A stretch of 35,364 nt of DNA from Streptomyces diastatochromogenes. Lineage in GTDB: Bacteria; Actinomycetota; Actinomycetes; Streptomycetales; Streptomycetaceae. Positions 30,262-35,364 of the stretch are shown piece by piece. Both the position numbers and the translations under genes were made by a program. The notes under the pieces are model-generated. The model made no database searches. It saw nothing but the letters and a program-made list of their open reading frames with translations, and was not told where the DNA came from. The stretch covers positions 1 to 35,364 of the forward strand of contig LIQL01000036.1 of the NCBI GenBank assembly GCA_001418405.1. Direction: 5' to 3'. How positions within the stretch are numbered: position 1 is the stretch's first letter; every line of letters starts with the position of its first letter.

Positions 30262-31138
30262 TCCGCTTCTCGAACCAGTGGTGCGCGTAGGGCTCGTCGT
30301 TGAAGGCCGCGACCTCCTCGAAGCCGCAGGAGCGATAGAGGCCGATCGCGGCGGTGAGCGCCTCATTGGTGTCCAGGCGCAGCACGTCGCAGCCGTGCCG
30401 GGCGGCCTGCGCCACCAGTTCGGCCACGAACCTGCGCCCCAGGCCCAGCCCCCGGGCCTGCGGCGCGACCCACATGCGCTTGATCTCGGCCGGTGCGCCG
30501 GGCGGCAGCTTCAGGCCGGCGCAGCCGACCGGTTCGCCGTGCAGCCGGGCGACCAGCAACAGGCCGTGCGGGGACTGGAGTTCGCCCGCGTCGGGGAGCA
30601 GGCTGCGCACCGGGTCGAAGCCCGACGCGAACCGCTCCCGCAACTCGCCGAAGTAGGACTGCAGGCAGTACTGGGCATCGGGGTGGTCCGGGGCCACGGG
30701 GTGCAGCACGACCGTCGCGGCGGTCAGCAGCCGGTTGACCTCCGCCATCGCGGTCACCAGCCGGTCGCGCTGGACGGCGTTGAGCGGTTCGAGCAGGGAG
30801 CCGGCCAACTCGTCGCTGCGGCGGTCCACCAGGGCGCGTTCCGCACGTCCGGCCTCGGTGAGCCGGACGGTGCGCACCCGCCGGTCCCGGGGCTGCGGCT
30901 GCACCGTCACCAGGCCGTCGCCCTCCAACGACCGCAACAACCGGCTGACGTACCCGGAGTCCAGTCCCAGGCGCTCGCGCAACCACCGCACGTCCTGCCC
31001 GTGCTCGCCGATCTCCCACAGCAACCGGGCCTCGCCGATGGGCCGGTCCCGCCCGAGGTAGTGGTCGTGCAGCACGCCCACGCGTTCCGTGACGGCGCGG
31101 TTGAAGCGCCGCACCTGGTCGATCTGCGTCGCATCCAT
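30239..31138 (-). CDS. MarR-GNAT fusion protein
   Basis: 299 aa from ATG 31138. N-terminal MarR winged helix (about 1-140): RLLWEIGEHGQDVRWLRERL, SGYVSRLLRSLEGDGLVTVQ, PRDRRVRTVRLTEAGRAE. C-terminal GNAT domain (about 150-295): MWVAPQARGLGLGRRFVAELV with the acetyl-CoA loop, LDTNEALTAAIGLYRSCGFEEV. The fusion is widespread in actinobacteria and is thought to join DNA binding with an acetylation or ligand-sensing activity. The start codon sits inside a large palindrome (31131-31166) and no spaced ribosome site exists, so the protein probably controls its own leaderless transcript. Confidence 0.92.
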   Translation of the reverse strand: MDATQIDQVRRFNRAVTERVGVLHDHYLGRDRPIGEARLLWEIGEHGQDVRWLRERLGLDSGYVSRLLRSLEGDGLVTVQPQPRDRRVRTVRLTEAGRAERALVDRRSDELAGSLLEPLNAVQRDRLVTAMAEVNRLLTAATVVLHPVAPDHPDAQYCLQSYFGELRERFASGFDPVRSLLPDAGELQSPHGLLLVARLHGEPVGCAGLKLPPGAPAEIKRMWVAPQARGLGLGRRFVAELVAQAARHGCDVLRLDTNEALTAAIGLYRSCGFEEVAAFNDEPYAHHWFEKRITGVPPG

Positions 31139-31166
31139 CCTCTGACCTTAGTCAGAGGATGGATGC
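31131..31166. promoter_or_regulatory. Palindrome over the MarR-GNAT start, probable operator
   Basis: A perfect 16-bp inverted repeat (GCATCCATCCTCTGAC at 31131-31146 with 31151-31166) has a 4-nt centre. On the minus strand it contains a TAAGGT -10-like element 6 nt before the ATG, and the start codon itself. Bound MarR would block transcription start directly. Confidence 0.7.
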
Positions 31167-31238
31167 CGGGACCAGTCCGCCGCGCGCCGTCACCCATATC
31201 CCTTGCGCACGATCGCCGTGGGCGTCAGTGTCTCGCGC

Positions 31239-31727
31239 ATGACGACGCTCTCCGTGCGCCCCCTCACGGTCGAGGACTGGGCCCTGTACCGCACCGTTCG
31301 CCTGGCCGCACTCGCGGACGCCCCGGAGGCGTTCGGCTCCACGTGGGAGTCGGAGCAGGCGTTCACGGAGGACAGGTGGCGCGAACGCCTCGCCCGGCGC
31401 AACCAGTTCGTCGCGCAGGACGGCGACCGGACGTACGGGCTGATCGGCATCGTGCCGGTCGAGGCGGGCCGTGCGGAACTGGTGTCGATGTGGGTGCACC
31501 CCGACGGCCGCGGAGGCGGGGTGGGGGACCTCCTGGTGCGGGCGGCGTTGCGGTGGGCGAAGGACCACGATTGCCCCCGGGTCGAGCTCCGGGTCGCAGA
31601 GGAGAACGACCGCGCGGAGCGCCTCTACGCCCGGCACGGCTTCCAGCGCACCGGGCGGGTGCAGGCGGTGCGCCCGGGCGAACTCCGCCGGGAGTTCGCC
31701 ATGGCCCGCACCGAACCGGCCGGGTGA
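31239..31727 (+). CDS. GNAT-family acetyltransferase
   Basis: 162 aa from ATG 31239; a TTG at 31203 would add 12 residues, and neither start has a clear ribosome site. GNAT motifs: LSVRPLTVEDWALYRTVRLAALADAPEAFG, SMWVHPDGRGGGVGDLLVRAAL (acetyl-CoA loop), ELRVAEENDRAERLYARHGFQRTGR. It resembles small-molecule or protein acetyltransferases of unknown substrate. It is divergent from the MarR-GNAT gene, 100 nt apart, and may share the palindromic operator. Confidence 0.88.
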   Translation: MTTLSVRPLTVEDWALYRTVRLAALADAPEAFGSTWESEQAFTEDRWRERLARRNQFVAQDGDRTYGLIGIVPVEAGRAELVSMWVHPDGRGGGVGDLLVRAALRWAKDHDCPRVELRVAEENDRAERLYARHGFQRTGRVQAVRPGELRREFAMARTEPAG

Positions 31728-31744
31728 GCCCCGTCCCGACGAAG

Positions 31745-31776
31745 CGGCCCGCCACGCGCAGGCGCGTGGCGGGCCG
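31745..31776 (+). terminator. Strong hairpin terminator after the GNAT gene
   Basis: A perfect 14-bp stem (CGGCCCGCCACGCG at 31745-31758 with 31763-31776) with a CAGG loop lies 17 nt after the GNAT stop. The remaining sequence to 31923 shows no gene. Confidence 0.8.
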
Positions 31777-31923
31777 GTTCCGGACGTCTCGGCGCGCCCT
31801 CAACCACCGTCGCCCCGGGGACCGTTCCGCACCGCGGTGACGTGCTCCGTCGTGACGGCCGGGACGTGCGTGCACCAGCCGGGCGACCGGGCGGGGAGGC
31901 GCTAAGCGTCCCCGTGACGGAAC

Positions 31924-33549
31924 TCAGGAAGCGGCGGGACGGCGGCCACCCCGCCGGTCGGCACCGCGGCCGCCCGCGCCACCCGCACCGCCGGTGGCCC
32001 CGCCGCCCGCCTTGCGGCGGGCGGAACCGCGGCCGCCGTTGGTGGCGGCGCCGCCACCGGCTGCGCCACCCACGGCCGCTCCGGCCGCGCCCCGCCGGCC
32101 CCGGCGTCCCGCACTCGCGCCGGCAGCGGTCGCCGCCGCTCCGGTTCCGGTTCCGGTCCCGCCACCGCTGCGGCGTCGACGGCCGGACCGCCGAGCGCCC
32201 TCGGTGCCGGGCTTCCGGTCCGAGCGGGCCGCGGACGGTGCCGCCTGCTGGGGAACTTCGAGGACGACGGCCACGCCGGAGGGCTCCCGGGCACCGGTGA
32301 TGGTGGCCAGTTCCGCGTCGCTGGACGTGATGCGGGCCGTCCGGGGGCGGATGCCGGCGTCCGACATGAGCCGGGTGACCTCCCGCTTCTGGGCGGGCAG
32401 GACCAGGGTGACCACGCTGCCGGAGCCACCGGCGCGGGCGGTGCGACCGCCGCGGTGGACGTAGTCCTTGTGGTCGGTGGGCGGATCGACGTTCACGACC
32501 AGGTCGAGATCGTCGACGTGGATGCCGCGGGCCGCGACGTTGGTCGCCACCAACGCGGTGACCTGGCCGTTCTTGAACTGCTCCAGGGTGCGGTTGCGCT
32601 GCGGCTGGGAACGGCCGCCGTGCAGGGCCGCCGCTCGGACACCGACGGCCAGGAGCCGCTTGGCGAGCCGGTCAGCGGACCGCTTGGTGTCGAGGAAGAG
32701 GATGACCCGGCCGTCGCGGGCCGCGATGCGCGTCGTGACGGCCTTCTTGTCGGTCTCGTCCTGGACGTGGAACACGTGGTGCTCCATGGTGGTCACCGCG
32801 CCCGCGGAGGGGTCCACGGAGTGCACCACCGGGTCGGTCAGGAACCGCTGCACCAGGCGGTCGATGTTGCGGTCCAGGGTGGCCGAGAAGAGCATGCGCT
32901 GTCCGTCGGACCGCACATGCTGGAGCAGCTTGGTGATCTGCGGCAGGAAGCCCATGTCGGTCATCTGGTCGGCCTCGTCCAGCACCGTGATGCGGACGCC
33001 GTCCAGCACGCAGTCGCCGCGCTCCACCAGGTCGTTGAGCCTGCCCGGGGTCGCCACGAGCACCTCGACGCCACGGCGGAGCGTGCTGGCCTGCTTGGTG
33101 ATGGACAGCCCGCCGACCACCGTCGCCAGGCGGAGGTTCACCGCGGTCGCGTAGGGGGTCAGCGCGTCCGTCACCTGCTGCGCGAGTTCACGGGTGGGCA
33201 CCAGCACGAGGGCCAGCGGGGCCTTGGACTCGGCTCGCTGTCCGGCCGTGCGGGCCAGCAGCGCCAATCCGAACGCGAGGGTCTTGCCGGACCCGGTGCG
33301 TCCGCGTCCCAACAGGTCGCGGCCGGCGAGCGAGTTGGGCAGCGTGGCGGCCTGAATGGGGAACGGGGTGGTCACGCCCTGTGCGGTGAGGGTCTTCAGC
33401 AGCCCCGCGGGCATGTCCAGGCCGGCGAAGTCCTCGACGGCGGGAAGTGCGGGTGTCGTGTTTTCCGGCAGCCGGAACTCCCTCGACGACGGTGCGGACG
33501 ACGCGGGCGACGCGGCGCGCCGATTCGACTTCTGGGACCTGCGGGACAT
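31924..33549 (-). CDS. DEAD-box RNA helicase with Gly/Arg-rich tail
   Basis: 541 aa from ATG 33549. Motifs in order: Q-motif region TPFPIQAATLP, Walker A TGSGKT (85-90), PTRELA, TPGR, DEAD (191-194, VLDEADQM), SAT (222-224), ATNVAARGIHV, and motif VI HRGGRTARAG (365-374), a variant of HRIGRTGR. From about residue 450 a low-complexity tail rich in Gly, Ala and Arg follows, with GGRG/RRG clusters suited to binding RNA. It unwinds structured RNA with ATP and probably serves ribosome assembly and mRNA decay, chiefly in the cold. It lies directly downstream of a cold-shock gene on the same strand, separated by a terminator that may allow some read-through. Confidence 0.94.
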   Translation of the reverse strand: MSRRSQKSNRRAASPASSAPSSREFRLPENTTPALPAVEDFAGLDMPAGLLKTLTAQGVTTPFPIQAATLPNSLAGRDLLGRGRTGSGKTLAFGLALLARTAGQRAESKAPLALVLVPTRELAQQVTDALTPYATAVNLRLATVVGGLSITKQASTLRRGVEVLVATPGRLNDLVERGDCVLDGVRITVLDEADQMTDMGFLPQITKLLQHVRSDGQRMLFSATLDRNIDRLVQRFLTDPVVHSVDPSAGAVTTMEHHVFHVQDETDKKAVTTRIAARDGRVILFLDTKRSADRLAKRLLAVGVRAAALHGGRSQPQRNRTLEQFKNGQVTALVATNVAARGIHVDDLDLVVNVDPPTDHKDYVHRGGRTARAGGSGSVVTLVLPAQKREVTRLMSDAGIRPRTARITSSDAELATITGAREPSGVAVVLEVPQQAAPSAARSDRKPGTEGARRSGRRRRSGGGTGTGTGAAATAAGASAGRRGRRGAAGAAVGGAAGGGAATNGGRGSARRKAGGGATGGAGGAGGRGADRRGGRRPAAS

Positions 33550-33581
33550 GCGGTTATGTGCCTTCCTGAAAACAGCGCAAA

Positions 33582-33614
33582 CCGGGGTCCGCACCACGGC
33601 GGTGCGGACCCCGG
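33582..33614 (-). terminator. Terminator after the cold-shock gene
   Basis: A perfect 14-bp stem (33582-33595 with 33601-33614) with a 5-nt loop. On the minus strand it is followed by TTTGCGCTGTTTT, a U-rich tail. It lies 23 nt after the csp stop and 33 nt before the helicase start. Confidence 0.85.
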
Positions 33615-33636
33615 CTAGCGGATACGCGTCCGGCAC

Positions 33637-33840
33637 TCAGGCGGGGACGATGTTCTCCGCCTGGGGGCCCTTCTGACCCTGCGTGACGTCGAAGGAGACC
33701 CGCTGGCCCTCCTGGAGCTCACGGAAGCCCTGGGACTGAATGTTCGAGTAGTGGGCGAAGACGTCCGGGCCGCCGCCGTCCTGCTGAATGAAGCCGAAAC
33801 CCTTTTCGGCGTTGAACCACTTCACGGTTCCCTGTGCCAT
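33637..33840 (-). CDS. CspA-family cold-shock protein
   Basis: 67 aa from ATG 33840, with GAAGGAG upstream. Complete cold-shock domain with both RNA-binding motifs: [12 protein letters not shown] (RNP1) and DVFAHYSNI (RNP2). Ending [12 protein letters not shown] is usual for Streptomyces Csp proteins (7-kDa class). It binds single-stranded RNA and DNA and acts as an RNA chaperone and anti-terminator. The leader is unusual: an upstream hairpin carries a 10-nt stretch perfectly complementary to the ribosome site. Confidence 0.97.
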   Translation of the reverse strand: MAQGTVKWFNAEKGFGFIQQDGGGPDVFAHYSNIQSQGFRELQEGQRVSFDVTQGQKGPQAENIVPA

Positions 33841-33843
33841 GAC

Positions 33844-33930
33844 TTTCTCCTTCTGGTAAACAAAGGCCCCATCCGGAGATGCCGGAAAAACAAACAAGGC
33901 GCCTGAAGGAGAAACATTCCCGTCAGGCGC
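33844..33930 (-). promoter_or_regulatory. Cold-shock gene leader with terminator-like hairpin and anti-Shine-Dalgarno
   Basis: On the minus strand GCGCCTGA (33930-33923) pairs with TCAGGCGC (33906-33899), and CTTGTTTGTTTTT follows: a terminator-like element 58 nt ahead of the csp start. The 16-nt loop ends in TTTCTCCT. The run TTTCTCCTTC (33914-33905) is exactly complementary to GAAGGAGAAA (33853-33844), which is the csp ribosome site. The two can pair, giving alternative structures that hide or free the site. It could also act as terminator of the upstream TetR gene. Confidence 0.7.
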
Positions 33931-34039
33931 ACATGGGTTCATGGGTACCACAACTGCAACTTCTGAACCGTAGCACAGCTCGGCGGTCGATGAGGGGCGT
34001 CAGGTGCACTGAGTGCCTGGTGACGGGGGTCGCCGGCGC

Positions 34040-34636
34040 TCAATAGTCGCGGCCGTTGAGACCGCGGTAGACGAAACGGGCCAGCGCCTCGACCGTCTCC
34101 TCCTCGGTGGCCGGGTCGGCCTGCTGCTGCCGGGCCTGGAGGAAAGCGTGGACCAGCGAGAACGCCATGCGCAGGGCGGTCTCCGGAGCGGCGGGTAGCC
34201 GACCCCCCGCCTCGGCGACGTGGGCGACGTGACCGAGCAGGTCGGCGGTCTCGCTCGCCGCGAAACGATCGACGGTGGCGGCGAAGCCCTCGTTGACCAG
34301 GGCCGCCTCCCGCATGGCACGCAGCGTCACGGCGTGCTCGCGGTAGCGACGGACGTACACCGCGACGTGTTCGCGGACCGCCTGCGGATCGGTGAAGTCC
34401 GACCGGTGCCCGGGGGCGGCGGCCCACGAGTCGCCGTCGGCCGCCATGTCGGCCATGAGCGCTTCGAGCAGGGCTTCCTTGCCGGCGAAGTGGTTGTAGA
34501 AGGAGCCCGCCGCGCGTCCGGCCTCGGCGGTGATGTCCGTGATCTTCGTGTTGAGGTAGCCGCGTTCGGCGAACACCCGCTTGGCGGCGGCCTTCAGGGC
34601 GGCCTCGGTCTCCGCCGCTCTCTCCTTGCGCTTCAC
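34040..34636 (-). CDS. TetR-family transcriptional regulator
   Basis: 198 aa from GTG 34636, chosen for the strong AAGGAGG 5 nt upstream. HTH: TEAALKAAAKRVFAERGYLN, then TKITDITAEAGRAAGSFYNHFAGKEALL. The C-terminal domain resembles regulators of efflux or oxidative enzymes without a clear ligand. It is divergent from an FAD monooxygenase, with two adjacent inverted repeats between the starts, so it probably represses the monooxygenase and itself. Confidence 0.9.
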   Translation of the reverse strand: MKRKERAAETEAALKAAAKRVFAERGYLNTKITDITAEAGRAAGSFYNHFAGKEALLEALMADMAADGDSWAAAPGHRSDFTDPQAVREHVAVYVRRYREHAVTLRAMREAALVNEGFAATVDRFAASETADLLGHVAHVAEAGGRLPAAPETALRMAFSLVHAFLQARQQQADPATEEETVEALARFVYRGLNGRDY

Positions 34637-34674
34637 GGCACCTCCTTGACGGGGAACAGTACCAACCAACATAC

Positions 34675-34704
34675 TGAATCCACATTCACTGAATTGAGAT
34701 TCAG
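34675..34704. promoter_or_regulatory. Double operator between TetR and monooxygenase genes
   Basis: Two adjacent dyads: TGAAT-CCAC-ATTCA (34675-34688) and CTGAAT-TGAG-ATTCAG (34689-34704). Half-sites repeat at exactly 15 bp. The block is AT-rich and lies 38 nt from the TetR start and 15 nt from the monooxygenase start, fitting two TetR dimers bound side by side. Confidence 0.7.
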
Positions 34705-34719
34705 AATCGAGGTTCGACC

Positions 34720-35364
34720 ATGGACGTGATCATCGCCGGCGCCGGTCCCACCGGACTGACCTTGGGCATCGACCTGGCACGACGGGGACTCGCCGTGCGC
34801 GTCGTCGACCAGGCGGACGCGCACTTCGACGGTTCGCGGGGCGACGGCCTCCAGCCCCGCACCCTGGAAGTCTTCGAGGACCTGGGCGTGCTCGACGCGG
34901 TCCTCCAGCAGGGACGGGTGGTGCCGACGGTCCGCGTGCACCTCGACGGGGCGCACGTCACGGACCGGCGGACGGCCGCGCTCCTCGACCCCACCCCCGA
35001 CGTGCCGTACCCCAATGCCTGGGTCCTCGGCCAGTCACAGACCGAGCGCATCCTGCGGGACCGCCTCGCCGCGTTCGGCACCCGCGTCGAGCTCGGCACC
35101 GCACTGGTCGACTTCACCCAGGACGCGGACGGCGTGACGGTCCGCCTCTCCAACGGCGAGACCGTCCGCGCCGCCTACCTGGTGGGCGCCGACGGCGGGC
35201 GCAGCACCGTCCGCAAGGCCCTGGGCATCCCGTTCCGGGGGACGACGGACGAGAGCGTGCGGATGCTGCTCGGCGACGTGACCGCCGACACCCTGGACCA
35301 CGACTGGGGCTACTGGTTCGCCCGCGCCGACGCCCCCTGGTCCGGCGTCGGCCTGAGCCCGCTG
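34720..35364 (+). CDS. FAD-dependent aromatic-ring monooxygenase, N-terminal part
   Basis: The first 215 codons are present from ATG 34720 (GAGG 7 nt upstream); the gene runs off the window. N-terminal FAD fold MDVIIAGAGPTGLTLGIDLA, the GDGLQPRTLEVFEDLGVLD segment typical of PheA/TetX/MhpA-type hydroxylases, and the second FAD/NAD(P)H motif LVGADGGRSTVRKALGIPFRG. Relatives hydroxylate phenols, polyketides or antibiotics such as rifampicin and tetracycline. The TetR regulator and double operator next to it point to induction by its substrate, which is unknown. Confidence 0.9.
   Translation, partial: MDVIIAGAGPTGLTLGIDLARRGLAVRVVDQADAHFDGSRGDGLQPRTLEVFEDLGVLDAVLQQGRVVPTVRVHLDGAHVTDRRTAALLDPTPDVPYPNAWVLGQSQTERILRDRLAAFGTRVELGTALVDFTQDADGVTVRLSNGETVRAAYLVGADGGRSTVRKALGIPFRGTTDESVRMLLGDVTADTLDHDWGYWFARADAPWSGVGLSPL

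Noticed and set aside
33899..33930. Simple terminator of the tetR gene as the only role of the hairpin
   Set aside because: Not excluded, but its loop matches the csp ribosome site exactly over 10 nt, so I kept the leader-switch reading as the main one.

Overview
The window is high-GC actinobacterial DNA, most likely from Streptomyces or a close relative. The signs are near-universal G/C at third codon positions, a cobalamin riboswitch in front of metE, a BlaA/BlaB-type beta-lactamase control locus, Hanks-type kinases with one membrane span, several starts that look leaderless, and a rare TTA codon. The mix of regulators, transporters and metabolic genes reads like chromosome arm or accessory chromosome. 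I see no rRNA, tRNA, CRISPR array, insertion sequence or prophage.

Layout. 1-4.4 kb: end of a secreted FG-GAP/VCBS-type protein, an ornithine cyclodeaminase-family gene divergent from a TetR regulator, and a SulP transporter with a STAS domain. 4.5-7.5 kb: a class A beta-lactamase divergent from a LysR activator, which overlaps a cytosolic penicillin-recognising-type protein; this matches the blaL/blaA/blaB arrangement known from Streptomyces cacaoi. 7.5-10.7 kb: two overlapping, paralogous receptor-type Ser/Thr kinases that share a four-cysteine extracellular domain. 10.8-14.2 kb: a cytidine/guanine-type deaminase, then a cobalamin riboswitch and metE. 14.2-16 kb: a solitary binding protein without signal peptide, then relics of a methylcitrate-cycle locus (3' end of prpB, 5' end of a ScfR/RamB-type regulator). 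16-17.9 kb: a histidine-phosphatase-fold protein lacking its catalytic histidines, convergent with a cobalt-transporter pair cbtB-cbtA that has its own compact cobalamin riboswitch.

18-25 kb: an APC amino acid permease, a two-ABM-domain membrane protein, and a divergent purine-catabolic operon (guanine deaminase, FAD subunit and fused FeS-Mo subunit of a xanthine dehydrogenase-type enzyme). 25-32 kb: a GNAT-AAA+ ATPase fusion, an MHS-type transporter, a GNAT enzyme, a TetR regulator, a MOSC protein with a TTA codon, a MarR-GNAT fusion and a further GNAT enzyme. 32-35.4 kb: a DEAD-box RNA helicase, a cold-shock protein whose leader can pair with its own Shine-Dalgarno sequence, a TetR regulator, and the start of a divergent FAD monooxygenase with a double operator between them.

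How the parts work together. metE and cbtBA are both placed under cobalamin sensing, so B12 shortage should switch on B12-independent methionine synthesis and cobalt uptake together. The guanine deaminase/xanthine dehydrogenase operon should take guanine to xanthine and then urate. The cold-shock protein and RNA helicase form a plausible RNA-chaperone pair. The observations I rate highest are the cold-shock leader switch, the methylcitrate-locus relics, the paired kinases and the GNAT-AAA+ fusion.
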